A DNA stretch of 64,000 nucleotides from CP2-2F sp034436355. Its GTDB lineage: Bacteria; Chloroflexota; Anaerolineae; Aggregatilineales; UBA2796. Position numbers and translations under genes: made by a program. How positions within the stretch are numbered: position 1 is the first letter of the stretch; every line of letters begins with the position of its first letter. The stretch covers positions 21,267 through 85,266 of the forward strand of contig DAOTVQ010000005.1 in assembly GCA_034436355.1 (NCBI GenBank). The letters run 5' to 3'. Under the pieces are notes generated by a model that saw only the letters and a list, made by a program, of their open reading frames with translations, was not told where the DNA came from and made no database searches. Shown piece after piece: positions 1 to 7,957 of the stretch.

Positions 1-1
1 C

Positions 2-52
2 GTGGGCAAACTCTTCGAGGAACTCTCTGCCAAGCCTGAAGATTCGGACTAG
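2..52 (+). CDS. C-terminal tail of a gene truncated by the window edge
   Basis: Sixteen codons are open in this frame from the window edge to a TAG at 50-52 and read VGKLFEELSAKPEDSD. The charged, acidic end is typical of a soluble protein tail. A hairpin follows directly. Too little is present to name a product, and the assignment as coding rests only on the open frame and the following terminator-like hairpin. Confidence 0.4.
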   Translation: MGKLFEELSAKPEDSD

Positions 53-61
53 GCAGCTAAA

Positions 62-97
62 AAGACAGGGATGGGCAGCTTTACCCGCCCCTGTCTT
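62..97 (-). terminator. Hairpin terminator between convergent genes
   Basis: AAGACAGGG (62-70) pairs perfectly with CCCTGTCTT (89-97), and an inner GGG/CCC pair lies at 73-75 and 84-86. On the minus strand the stem is followed by a run of five T (complement of A59-63), so it best terminates the minus-strand gene ending at 113. It may also serve the plus-strand gene ending at 52. Confidence 0.7.
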
Positions 98-112
98 GTA
101 CAGCCTAATGCT

Positions 113-1060
113 TTACTGAGCGCGTGCCACCAAATTCAGCACAATCCGCACATCGTCGTTTACCCGCACAAAGCCCAAATTCGGCGGATTCAGGTCAAGG
201 TCGGTTAGCTTCAGGTCGGTGTAAGCAGTCACCACCAGCACGCCATCCCTGTACATGCCCATTGCCGTGAAGGTCGTCTCGCGCACGGTCTCGCGCACTT
301 GCAGGTTGCCCTTGATCTGGAAAGTGAGCATCTCGCCTTCACGGTAAGCACGTTCGGGCAAGCCGATCAGCTCTGCCTCGGTCAGCTTGGCAATTGGGAA
401 TCGGTTGAAGTTAAAGCCCCGTTCGCTGATCATCCAGTTATCACGGTTGCGCTGATCCGAGCGAATCTGCGCCAAATTGACATTGATTTCCTCCCCAAGT
501 TGGCTGTTGGCAAGGTTGCCAAGGTCAATTGCCACTTCACCGGCGATCTCTTTAGTCACACCGACCGCCAGCACAAAGCTGCCGTTCAAAATCTCGCCGA
601 CTTGGTAGCAGGCTTCCGATTCCGCGCCGACAATGCTCAAGAAGACGAAGTTCGGCTCACCTACGGTTGGGGTTGGCTCGGGCGTGGCGGTTGGCATGGG
701 TGTGGCAGACGGTGCATTTGGCGGTGTGGCAGTTACGCCACGTGCGACCGTGCAAGAGACGTACAGTTCTTGCGCCAACAAGTTACGCATATCTGGCGCG
801 CTGTAGGCAGCTGCCCGCACGCCGTTCTGGTAGAATGCGCTGTTGGTGGCGGTTGGCGGTGTGGTGGTCAGGGCGCGTTCCGCCTGCTGTGTGCGAAGGG
901 CATCAAGGTTATTGCTGCGCGCTGTAGGCACGCCGGTTGTGGAAGGCGTGGTAAAAAGTGCGGGCAAGATGAAATTCACGGCAACATAGATGCCGACAAT
1001 TAGCACCGGGATACCGATCAGGGCAGCCATGCCAAGCATGAGCGCTCTGGAGCGTTTCAT
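113..1060 (-). CDS. Membrane-anchored extracellular protein of unknown function
   Basis: A 315-residue protein with a short basic N-terminus and one long hydrophobic segment (about residues 7-36), which probably acts as an uncleaved signal anchor. A Ser/Thr/Pro-rich stalk with TPMPTATPEPTPT near residue 125 follows, then about 180 residues of mixed alpha/beta composition without a family I recognise. I chose the ATG at 1060 over the one at 1075 because GGAGG lies eight bases before it and is part of the longer reading. It is divergent from rpmB and ends at a good hairpin terminator. Thr/Pro stalks of this kind are common in Anaerolineae surface proteins. Function is not inferable. Confidence 0.75.
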   Translation of the reverse strand: MKRSRALMLGMAALIGIPVLIVGIYVAVNFILPALFTTPSTTGVPTARSNNLDALRTQQAERALTTTPPTATNSAFYQNGVRAAAYSAPDMRNLLAQELYVSCTVARGVTATPPNAPSATPMPTATPEPTPTVGEPNFVFLSIVGAESEACYQVGEILNGSFVLAVGVTKEIAGEVAIDLGNLANSQLGEEINVNLAQIRSDQRNRDNWMISERGFNFNRFPIAKLTEAELIGLPERAYREGEMLTFQIKGNLQVRETVRETTFTAMGMYRDGVLVVTAYTDLKLTDLDLNPPNLGFVRVNDDVRIVLNLVARAQ

Positions 1061-1146
1061 CGTGTTTTCCTCCATAAAGGTCGATTTGTAAATTGGGACA
1101 CGCTATATTCTAAAAGCGAAAAGATTAAATGCCCTCCCAAACTGGA

Positions 1147-1217
1147 TGAGAGATCGCTGAGAGCGCCTATTCGGGATTGGCGCTGCTATTTACCCTTGCC
1201 CTTCGCCCGATCTCTCA
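1147..1217. repeat. Nested inverted repeat in the divergent promoter region
   Basis: TGAGAGATCG (1147-1156) is the exact reverse complement of CGATCTCTCA (1208-1217). Inside the loop, AGCGCC (1162-1167) pairs with GGCGCT (1179-1184). The right arm lies in the spacer of the proposed rpmB promoter. It could be an operator pair or, if the minus-strand gene starts upstream of it, a leader RNA structure. Confidence 0.6.
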
Positions 1218-1224
1218 CTACAAT
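1196..1224 (+). promoter_or_regulatory. Sigma-70-type promoter for rpmB
   Basis: TTGCCC (1196-1201) and TACAAT (1219-1224) are separated by 17 bases and lie 36 bases before the rpmB start. The spacing is optimal and TACAAT differs from consensus at one position. Confidence 0.6.
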
Positions 1225-1260
1225 AGCAGCACATTAGCACTAGGGAGACCTTAAACGATC

Positions 1261-1464
1261 ATGCCAAAGCGTAAGATTAATCACGAGACGCGCCGCAAGT
1301 TTGCCAAGCGCACGCGGGTTGGCAACAATGTCAGCTTCTCGCAGATCAAGACCAAGCGCCTGTTCCGCACCAATTTGCAGTGGGCAACCCTTGAAATTGA
1401 TGGCAAGCCGGCGCGCGTCCGCCTGACTGCTCGCCAGATCAAGGCACTCTGCAAGACCAAGTAA
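1261..1464 (+). CDS. rpmB: 50S ribosomal protein L28
   Basis: The 67-residue, very basic protein matches L28. It has the RVGNNVSFSQIKTKR block (family form GNNVSHAxxKTxR), the FxxNLQ strand, then EIDGKPARVRLTAR. L28 is a structural protein of the large ribosomal subunit. The usual N-terminal Cys-x-x-Cys zinc site is absent, so this is a zinc-independent form. It has its own promoter, and a hairpin at 1500-1525 suggests it is a single-gene transcript. Its length is normal for the family. Confidence 0.93.
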   Translation: MPKRKINHETRRKFAKRTRVGNNVSFSQIKTKRLFRTNLQWATLEIDGKPARVRLTARQIKALCKTK

Positions 1465-1499
1465 ACCCGACGTGATCCATTTCACGTCCCATGCCTAAC

Positions 1500-1528
1500 A
1501 GGCGGAACGCGCTCGACTTCCGCCTTTG
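1500..1528 (+). terminator. Probable terminator after rpmB
   Basis: AGGCGGAA (1500-1507) pairs with TTCCGCCT (1518-1525), followed by TTG and a T-rich stretch. Its position supports starting the next gene at 1551, because a start at 1491 would place the hairpin inside the coding region. Confidence 0.5.
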
Positions 1529-1550
1529 CGCTTTCTACAAGGCGTTCCCG

Positions 1551-2723
1551 ATGCCACACAGCCTAAGACCGCCCTTCAAAGTGATGCACATCATCTCGCG
1601 CCTGAATATCGGCGGCATTTCGCCGTATGTGATCCCGATCACGGCGCTGCTGCGTCAGGCAGGCTACCAGAGCGCCTTAGCGGCTGGCAGCGTTGGCAAG
1701 CGCGAAGGCGATATGGGCTACCTTGCCGAGCAAGTCGGCGTGCAGCCGCTGCACATACCGAGTTTAGGGCGCGAAATCTCGCCGCTGCGCGATCTTGCTA
1801 CTGTGCGCGATCTCTACCGCTTGCTGCGCCGCGAAAAGCCGCATATTGTGCATACACACACAGCGAAGGCGGGCTTTGCGGGCAGGTTGGCGGCAAAGTT
1901 GGCAGGCGTGCCGCTTATCTTCCACACCTATCATGGGCATGTCTTTCACGGCTATTTTGGCGCGGCGAAAACGCGCTTCTACCTCGCCCTAGAGCAGTTG
2001 TGCGGCGCGCTCTCCACACGCATTATCACCGTTAGTCCGAATCTACAGCGTGAGATCGGGATGGTTTATCGCGTTGCGCCGCCGCACAAAGTGGCGATGG
2101 TCGTGCCGGGCTATGACCTTTCAGGCTTGCGTGATTTGGTGCGTCCATCGGGCGATTTTCGGGCGCGCTTTGGCATTCCCGAAGCGGCGCCACTGATCGG
2201 TATCGTTGGGCGGCTGGTGCCGATCAAGCATCACGCGCTCTTTCTAGAGAGCATGGCGCAGGTAGCGCACGCTTTGCCGGCGGCACGCTTTGCAATCATT
2301 GGCGATGGTGAGCTGCGCGATGCATTGGAGGCACAGGCGGAAGCGCTCGGCATCGCGCAGTCGGTCATCTTCACGGGCTGGCAAAACGATTTGCCCGCCA
2401 TTTATAGCGCGCTGGATTGCCTTGTGCTGTGTTCCAAAAACGAAGGGCTGCCTAGTGCCGTGATCGAGGCGTTGGTGACGGGCGTGCCTGTGGTGGCGAC
2501 GGCGGTCGGTGGCGTGCCGGATATGCTGGCGGATGGACGTGGCGCGTTGGTGCCGCCTAACGATGCTGACGCACTGGCAGCGGCTGCACTGCACATCTTG
2601 CGCGATCTGCCTACGGCGCGCAACCATGCCGAGTTGCTGCGGAGGGCAGCCTTTGATCTCTACCATATTGTGCCAAGCGCCGAGCGCCTGATCGCCTTCT
2701 ATGCCGAGTTTTTGGGCGCATGA
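1551..2723 (+). CDS. GT4-family glycosyltransferase (GT-B fold)
   Basis: A 390-residue glycosyltransferase of the GT4 (group 1) family. The N-terminal Rossmann half carries the acceptor-side glycine loop (RLNIGGISPYV) and HTHTAKAGFAGRLAAK. The C-terminal half carries GRLVPIKHH, and the EX7E motif appears as EGLPSAVIE, which binds the donor nucleotide. The family transfers sugars from activated donors to lipid or polysaccharide acceptors at the cytoplasmic membrane face. I chose ATG 1551, preceded by AAGG, over 1491, which would include the terminator hairpin and gives a non-conserved N-terminus. It overlaps the next membrane gene by four bases, so the two are probably translationally coupled and act together in glycan assembly. 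Substrate is unknown. Confidence 0.88.
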   Translation: MPHSLRPPFKVMHIISRLNIGGISPYVIPITALLRQAGYQSALAAGSVGKREGDMGYLAEQVGVQPLHIPSLGREISPLRDLATVRDLYRLLRREKPHIVHTHTAKAGFAGRLAAKLAGVPLIFHTYHGHVFHGYFGAAKTRFYLALEQLCGALSTRIITVSPNLQREIGMVYRVAPPHKVAMVVPGYDLSGLRDLVRPSGDFRARFGIPEAAPLIGIVGRLVPIKHHALFLESMAQVAHALPAARFAIIGDGELRDALEAQAEALGIAQSVIFTGWQNDLPAIYSALDCLVLCSKNEGLPSAVIEALVTGVPVVATAVGGVPDMLADGRGALVPPNDADALAAAALHILRDLPTARNHAELLRRAAFDLYHIVPSAERLIAFYAEFLGA

Positions 2724-5026
2724 ACAAACATACAAGCGGCGCGCTGAGCATTTTCACGCTGTTGGCGGCGATCTATTTTGCCGTTTTCACAGGGCATCCG
2801 ATCAGTGGCGATGAGCGCCTGCTCTTTGACGCAGCACGCAGCTTTGCCACCGATGGCAGCTTTGCCTTGGTCTACAGCTCTGATCAGCGCCCTTTCTTGG
2901 GCATTGCCGCCGATCAAATCATGCCAATCGCCGACGTTGAACCGCTTCAAGCGATCTTAAGCGCGCCGTTGGTTGTCGCGGCGCGCCTGCTGCCAAACAT
3001 TGGGCTGGCGCACACAGTTTGGTTGTTCAACACACTGGTGACAGCGCTCACAGGGGCGCTGCTGTATGCCTATGGCAGGCAGCTAGGCTATGGCGTGCGT
3101 CCAGCAGCGGCGGTGGCGCTGATTTTTGGCATTGGTACGGTTGCCTTTCCCTATGCTCAAATGTATTTCCGCGAGCCGCTGCTTGGTTTGTGCGGCTTGG
3201 CGGCTGCCTACCTCACGGAGCGTTGGCGGGCGAATCCGCGCCGCGTTGGGTGGCTCATCGCTGCTTTTGGCGCGGTGGTGGCGGCTGTTTTCACCAAGCA
3301 GGCGGGCAGCTTATTTATCCTTGCGCCGTTGTGGGCTGTTGTGGGCGTCTCGCGGCATCAGCGGCGGCTGTGGTTGCCGCTGCTGATGGTCGGTGCGCTG
3401 CTTGCCGTGATCGTCTTGCTGCGTTGGGAGTCTACGCTTGGGCGCTTGCTCAGCCCTGAGCGCCTAGCGCGTGCCGCCGAAAGCCTGCCCGAAGCACTGC
3501 CTGCCTATTTGATCAGTCCCGGCTTTAGCGTGTGGGTCTTTTCGCCAATTTTGGTGGTGAGCCTGTTTGGCGCGCTGCACCTGCTGCGTAAACGGCAGTG
3601 GCACTCGGCGGCACTGCCCGCCTTGATCTTGATCGGCTTTGCGGTAGGGCATCCGCTGCTGCACAGTGACTATTGGTACGGCGGCTTGGCGTGGGGAACG
3701 CGCTTTCTAGTGCCAGTCACTCCGCTGCTGTGCTTGTGGTTGCTGCCTATTGCCGATGCCTTCTTTAAGCAAGGTGGACTGCCGCGCCTTGCCAAATTTG
3801 CGCTGGGCAGCCTGCTGTTGCTGAGCATTGCCGTTCAGGTGGTGGCGATCAGCTTGCCCGCGACGCGCTATGGTGTGGCATTGGCAGAGGCAAGCCAGCG
3901 CGAAGGGCGCGAGATTGTGGCATGGCGCGAAGGCGTCTGGGATGTGCGTTACCAGCCGATTTGGGTGCTGCTGCGCCAGATCGGCAACGTGCCATCGGCA
4001 GTGGCGTGGGATGTGGTGCATGTCGGCGGTGTGGTGCTGCCACTGTGCGCGCTGAGTGCCGCTGCTGCCCTGATCAGCATGCGGCGGCGGCGTGCCGCTT
4101 GGCGGGGTGTGCTGCTGTTGCTGATCACATTTTATGTCGGCTTGCGCGCTGTGTACGCTGATCCGCGCTATGGCGGCGATAATCCCGATCTGTGGTCAGC
4201 GCTGACTGTGCTGGAAGGCACGCTGCACGAAGGCGACGTGCTGCTCGTGAACTCGGATGCCTACCGCCCATTCGTCACAAATTACTACAAAGGCGCGCAG
4301 CCCGCCTATGTCATCCCAACGCCGGAGGGCGAGAGCGTTGATCCTGTTAATCCGCCCTATGTGGTCAGCACCAACCCTGAAGAACGCGCTAACCCTTACT
4401 TTCAGCAGATGTTTGCGCGCATCGCGCAGCGCAGCAGTCGCTGGCTATTCCTGACCGAATATAATCCCTACACGCCCAACCGCTACCGTGTGACCGAAGA
4501 ATTTTTGGCGCGGCACTATTTTCCCGCCGAAGAACTGCTCAGCACACCAAGCGCCCGCCTGCTCAGCTATGCGCCGATCAGTGCGCCGCCAATGCGCCTG
4601 CCGCCTTTTCCGCGTTACGCTGCCGCCGCTAATTTTGGCATGGCAACCCTGATCGGCTTTGATCTGCCGCTCGGCACGCGCTACCATGCGGGCGATTTTT
4701 TGCCGATCTCGCTGCTGTGGCGTGCCGAAGGTTTCCCACCTGATCTTGAGCCGTTAGACTACAGCATAAACCTTTCGCTGATCAACGCGGATGGTGTGGC
4801 TGCCGCGCAGCGTGTGGCACAGCCGCGTGCAACCTTTGGCGGTTTCACTGTGTGGGAAGCAGGTGCCTTCTACCGTGATCATCACGCGCTGCCCTTGCCT
4901 ACTAATTTGCCGCGTGGGCGCTATCAAGTCTGGCTGCTGATCACCGACTGGCGCGATAGCAGTGCGCTGCCGCTGCGCGATGGATCAGGGCAGCACTGCA
5001 CCTTAATCGAGATTGAGATCGAATAG
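2720..5026 (+). CDS. Polytopic GT-C-like glycosyltransferase membrane protein
   Basis: A 768-residue protein with about a dozen hydrophobic segments in residues 1-480 and a soluble extracellular C-terminus of about 290 residues. Shortly after the first membrane segment comes HPISGDERLLFD, an acidic loop motif like that of GT-C (PMT/GT39-type) transferases, which use polyprenyl-phosphate sugars outside the membrane. The start ATG overlaps the stop of the upstream GT4 gene (ATGA at 2720-2723), which indicates coupling and shared work on a surface glycan or glycoprotein. GT-C families diverge strongly, so the exact reaction cannot be assigned. It could also be a glycan-binding membrane protein without transferase activity. 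Confidence 0.72.
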   Translation: MNKHTSGALSIFTLLAAIYFAVFTGHPISGDERLLFDAARSFATDGSFALVYSSDQRPFLGIAADQIMPIADVEPLQAILSAPLVVAARLLPNIGLAHTVWLFNTLVTALTGALLYAYGRQLGYGVRPAAAVALIFGIGTVAFPYAQMYFREPLLGLCGLAAAYLTERWRANPRRVGWLIAAFGAVVAAVFTKQAGSLFILAPLWAVVGVSRHQRRLWLPLLMVGALLAVIVLLRWESTLGRLLSPERLARAAESLPEALPAYLISPGFSVWVFSPILVVSLFGALHLLRKRQWHSAALPALILIGFAVGHPLLHSDYWYGGLAWGTRFLVPVTPLLCLWLLPIADAFFKQGGLPRLAKFALGSLLLLSIAVQVVAISLPATRYGVALAEASQREGREIVAWREGVWDVRYQPIWVLLRQIGNVPSAVAWDVVHVGGVVLPLCALSAAAALISMRRRRAAWRGVLLLLITFYVGLRAVYADPRYGGDNPDLWSALTVLEGTLHEGDVLLVNSDAYRPFVTNYYKGAQPAYVIPTPEGESVDPVNPPYVVSTNPEERANPYFQQMFARIAQRSSRWLFLTEYNPYTPNRYRVTEEFLARHYFPAEELLSTPSARLLSYAPISAPPMRLPPFPRYAAAANFGMATLIGFDLPLGTRYHAGDFLPISLLWRAEGFPPDLEPLDYSINLSLINADGVAAAQRVAQPRATFGGFTVWEAGAFYRDHHALPLPTNLPRGRYQVWLLITDWRDSSALPLRDGSGQHCTLIEIEIE

Positions 5027-5111
5027 CCTAAATTGGGCAGCCTTTGACGTTTTTGTCAAAATCTCGCTATTCATTTTACATTTTCTTAAAGATTCCTTCA
5101 CTTAGGCACGT

Positions 5112-5117
5112 TACAAT
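5112..5117 (+). promoter_or_regulatory. -10 element TACAAT before the 5153 gene
   Basis: TACAAT lies 35 bases before the ATG with no clear -35 at 17 bases. An AT-rich tract with TTTGAC/GTCAAA (5043-5048 and 5055-5060) lies upstream and could be an operator or a weak terminator of the preceding operon. Confidence 0.45.
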
Positions 5118-5152
5118 CTCGCATTATTTTTTCGTGTTAGGAGTCTGTTTGC

Positions 5153-5719
5153 ATGGCAGATGAAGCCGTCGCAGCGCTGATCATGAAGCACGTTCAACGT
5201 TATGTTGCCCTCGACATTCTGGATGTATACAAACTGCTACATCAGGGCGTGTTTGGTGCTGGTCACGCGGTCAGCAATCAGCGTTCAGCGCGTGAATGGC
5301 TGGATAAAGAGTGTGCAAAACTCACACCGAACGCTGCCGAGCCGCTGCTAGAAAGCGTGCATCCGCAAGATGAGGTGGTGCGCCTGAATTTGCGCCCCTA
5401 CCTTGCCGCACAGGGCAGCCTCAAAAAGCTGCTGGAGGCCTTCATCCGTTCAGCAGCGCAGACCCGCGGCGATGCCGAGACGATGGCGCAGTGGTGGGCA
5501 ACCTTTCAGGCTATGACAGCGCAAGGCAGCCCGCTGGCAAACCGCTTTTCAGAGCGCACCGTCTCGCTCATTGGGCGCACACGTGCCGCCGAGTTGTGGT
5601 CAGCCACACAGCACTCGCCACCCTATGACCAAACGCATAAGCCTGCTTACCGCGTGCTGACGCTAGAGATCGCGGCGGAATTGTTGCAAGGGCAAAAAAT
5701 CAGCGCAAGGGTGACCTAA
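5153..5719 (+). CDS. Conserved-looking helical protein of unknown function
   Basis: A 188-residue soluble, mostly helical protein with no signal peptide or membrane segment. The segment DVYKLLHQGVFGAGHAV near residues 24-40, and a later ESVHPQDEVVRLNLRPYL, read like conserved motif blocks with histidines and acidic residues. I do not recognise a named family. GGAG of TTAGGAGTC sits before the start at good spacing. It stands alone behind its own -10 element and is followed within 60 bases by the separately promoted TIR gene. Confidence 0.75.
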   Translation: MADEAVAALIMKHVQRYVALDILDVYKLLHQGVFGAGHAVSNQRSAREWLDKECAKLTPNAAEPLLESVHPQDEVVRLNLRPYLAAQGSLKKLLEAFIRSAAQTRGDAETMAQWWATFQAMTAQGSPLANRFSERTVSLIGRTRAAELWSATQHSPPYDQTHKPAYRVLTLEIAAELLQGQKISARVT

Positions 5720-5724
5720 CAGCA

Positions 5725-5749
5725 ATTTGCGAGTACAATCCTTGCAAAT
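5725..5749 (+). promoter_or_regulatory. -10 element enclosed by an inverted repeat before the TIR gene
   Basis: TACAAT (5734-5739) lies 37 bases before the ATG and is bracketed by ATTTGC (5725-5730) and GCAAAT (5744-5749), an exact inverted repeat. The upstream GTGACC at 5711-5716 is a weak -35 at 17-base spacing. The arrangement would let a dimeric repressor cover the -10. Confidence 0.5.
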
Positions 5750-5776
5750 GATTCGCACAAAGTAGACGGCAAGCCT

Positions 5777-6613
5777 ATGCAAGTATTTATCAGTTATGCC
5801 CGCGCAGATAGTGCTTTTGCTTGGCAGTTGGTGGAAGACCTCTCCGAGTATGATCTTGCGTTGTGGATGGACGTGCGGAACATCCCAAAGGGCGCCAACT
5901 GGGATAATGAAGTGCAGAAAGGGCTGGATGCCAGCGATATTATGCTGGTGCTGCTCTCACCTGATTCTGTCAATTCGCAGAATGTGGCGGATGAGTGGAG
6001 TTACTTTATTGATAAAAACAAGCCCGTTGTGCCGCTGCTGATTGCTGCGGCTGAGGTGCCGTTTCGCCTTTCGCGCCGCCAGCGCATAGATTTCACAGCC
6101 GATTATGAAACGGGCTTACGTGAACTGCTGCGCGCCATTGGTTCGCCCGTGCGCCTTGACCCTGACAGCACCGAGCGAATCGCCATTCCCAAGCCGCCGC
6201 CGCGCCCTGAGCGCACCGAGAGCGCGCTACAAGCGCCGCGCCATGAACGCGCAGCTTTCGGCAGCCGCCCACCCACACTTGAGGTGAACGTCCGCAGCTT
6301 ACCCATTGTATGGCACACGCACTACCACTGGTGGAACGGGATGCGCGGCGGTGAACTAGGCGATGTGCTGATCAACCCGCGTGAGATGTTGCTGGTGCCA
6401 CGTGCTGAGCCTGTTATCAGCATTCCGCTTGCCAACCTGATCACTGTGAAGGCGCAGCGTGCGCTCGATCCGCACCTCAAACTGACCTACTACGGCGCAC
6501 AAGGGCAGTTCCAAACATTAGTGCTGATGGGTGCCCCGCGTGCTCGGCGTGAAAGCATCAATCAGGAGATCATCAACCTATTGAAGTGGTTAACCAAGCG
6601 TTCTTTGGAGTGA
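5777..6613 (+). CDS. TIR-domain protein with C-terminal PH/GRAM-like domain
   Basis: A 278-residue protein. Residues 1-125 form a TIR (TIR_2-type) domain: FISYARAD at 4-11, LWMDVRNIPKGANW at 29-42, SDIMLVLLSP at 53-62, and DEW with Glu73 at the position of the catalytic glutamate of NAD-cleaving TIR domains. A Pro/Arg-rich linker (about 126-165) joins a beta-rich module (about 168-272) ending in an amphipathic helix, with GELGDVLINPREMLLVP and ISIPLANLITV, which resembles a PH/GRAM-like fold. TIR domains in bacteria either scaffold or hydrolyse NAD, often in defence. No Thoeris or CBASS partner lies alongside. The next gene, a DinB-family protein, starts six bases after the stop. Confidence 0.82.
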   Translation: MQVFISYARADSAFAWQLVEDLSEYDLALWMDVRNIPKGANWDNEVQKGLDASDIMLVLLSPDSVNSQNVADEWSYFIDKNKPVVPLLIAAAEVPFRLSRRQRIDFTADYETGLRELLRAIGSPVRLDPDSTERIAIPKPPPRPERTESALQAPRHERAAFGSRPPTLEVNVRSLPIVWHTHYHWWNGMRGGELGDVLINPREMLLVPRAEPVISIPLANLITVKAQRALDPHLKLTYYGAQGQFQTLVLMGAPRARRESINQEIINLLKWLTKRSLE

Positions 6614-6618
6614 ACCTC

Positions 6619-7197
6619 GTGCTGGACACACACACCCTTGCCCAACTTGTTTTTGATGCATTCACCCAGAAAACCACTTGGCGAGAAGCGTCAGCACGTT
6701 ATCCCGTCACTGAATATATCGAGTCCTTTCGCAATTTGCGGGCAGGTTTTTTGCGCCTGTTGGAAGGCTTGAGTGATGCTCAGGTTGCCTATACCGATCC
6801 GAATAATCCGATGTGGTCGCTCAGCGAGACGGTGACGCACCTCATCTATTCGCAGAACTTTTATTACAACCAACTTTTGGAGATCACCACCTCGCAGTTG
6901 CCACACCTAACCGAAGCAGCACGTGGCTTTGGTGAAGGCGCACAACAAAACCTGCCAGCAGACCAATTGCGCGTTATGCTTAAAGATGCCACCCAGCAGA
7001 TCGAAGCCGCTATTGCTGAAACACTGCCACGCTTTGACACCGAGATCGTGAAGCGCCACATCGTCTTTGGCGAAGTGACCTACGCGACGTGGATTTTTCT
7101 GCTGATGGCACACGAACTGGATCACTACCGCCAATCGGTGGTGATGCGGCGCCTGGCGCGGACGGCTTTATCAGGGGAGCGCGGCGAGCATGGATGA
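6619..7197 (+). CDS. DinB/YfiT-like metal-binding four-helix protein
   Basis: A 192-residue DinB-superfamily protein. The three histidines that bind a metal in this family are visible: His74 in the first-helix motif THLIYSQ, and His165 and His169 in HELDHY. Members are thiol-dependent transferases or stress-induced proteins, and the substrate here is unknown. I chose GTG 6619 because TTGGAG lies eight bases before it. A GTG at 6610 would overlap the TIR stop but has no spaced ribosome binding site. It overlaps the next gene by eight bases and so begins a tightly packed run of four genes. Confidence 0.8.
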   Translation: MLDTHTLAQLVFDAFTQKTTWREASARYPVTEYIESFRNLRAGFLRLLEGLSDAQVAYTDPNNPMWSLSETVTHLIYSQNFYYNQLLEITTSQLPHLTEAARGFGEGAQQNLPADQLRVMLKDATQQIEAAIAETLPRFDTEIVKRHIVFGEVTYATWIFLLMAHELDHYRQSVVMRRLARTALSGERGEHG

Positions 7198-7957
7198 GCA
7201 ATCAATACGTGAGGGCGTCTACAGGACGCATTTTGTGCAGCACCGCATCACCAGCGGGTACATTCAGATTGCCGATGGCACCACCAGTTTACCCGCCTTT
7301 TGGGCGCACCCACAAATCGGGGGCATTTTTCCCGGCTTGGTGCTTATTCACGGTGAGCGCGGGTTGAATAACCAAATGCGAATGCGTGTGCGCCGCTTTG
7401 CGGAATTAGGCTACTATGTGATCGCCCCGGAGATTTTGGGTGCAGAATTCAACACGCAAGATGTACCAACTTGCCGCGCTGCCCTGCGCGAACGCGGCGA
7501 GTCGCGGGTGTTGGCTGCCTTGCAGGTGCTGCGAAATCACAATCGTTCTAGTGGGAAGTTGGGTGTAGTGGGTTGGCTAACCGGTGGCGAAGTTGCCTTC
7601 CGCATGGCACTGCAACAATCCGACTTGCGGGCGGTGGTTATTTTCGGTGGCAAGCCTGATGATTATATTGACCGCCTGCACAACGAGCAAACAGCCATGC
7701 TCGCCTTCTATGGCGATGATGATCCCGAAGTGTTGCCTGCTACGCTCAACCGCATGTGGGAAGCGCTCTCGCATTGCAATGCGCGTTGGCAGATGATCGT
7801 CTATCCGGATGTGGCGAACGATTTCAAGGACGAGACCTCGCCGCGCTATCACCCACACTACGCCGCCGACGCCTGGAATCGTTGCGTCGAATTTCTGCAT
7901 GAACTCCTTGAACCGCCAGCGCCAACAGTGGCACCAAAGGTTAGCACCAAGCTATGA
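7190..7957 (+). CDS. Dienelactone hydrolase-like protein lacking catalytic residues
   Basis: A 255-residue alpha/beta-hydrolase of the dienelactone hydrolase type. The fold markers are present: GLVLIHGERGLN (about 49-60), GYYVIAPEILG, and the nucleophile elbow region GVVGWLTGGEVAF. In active enzymes the elbow reads GxCxGG, whereas here it is G-W-L-T-G-G, so the nucleophile position (130) is Leu. The acid is kept in YGDDDPEV, but the usual His before Gly-Phe is replaced in PDVANDF (Asn210). It therefore looks like a pseudoenzyme, perhaps a binding or scaffolding protein. It overlaps its upstream neighbour by eight bases and lipB by four. Confidence 0.78.
   Translation: MDEQSIREGVYRTHFVQHRITSGYIQIADGTTSLPAFWAHPQIGGIFPGLVLIHGERGLNNQMRMRVRRFAELGYYVIAPEILGAEFNTQDVPTCRAALRERGESRVLAALQVLRNHNRSSGKLGVVGWLTGGEVAFRMALQQSDLRAVVIFGGKPDDYIDRLHNEQTAMLAFYGDDDPEVLPATLNRMWEALSHCNARWQMIVYPDVANDFKDETSPRYHPHYAADAWNRCVEFLHELLEPPAPTVAPKVSTKL

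Noticed and set aside
299..1003. Plus-strand frame of 234 codons opposite the membrane-anchored protein
   Set aside because: Antisense to a gene with signal anchor, ribosome binding site and terminator. The sequence is Arg/Cys-rich and low in coherent structure.
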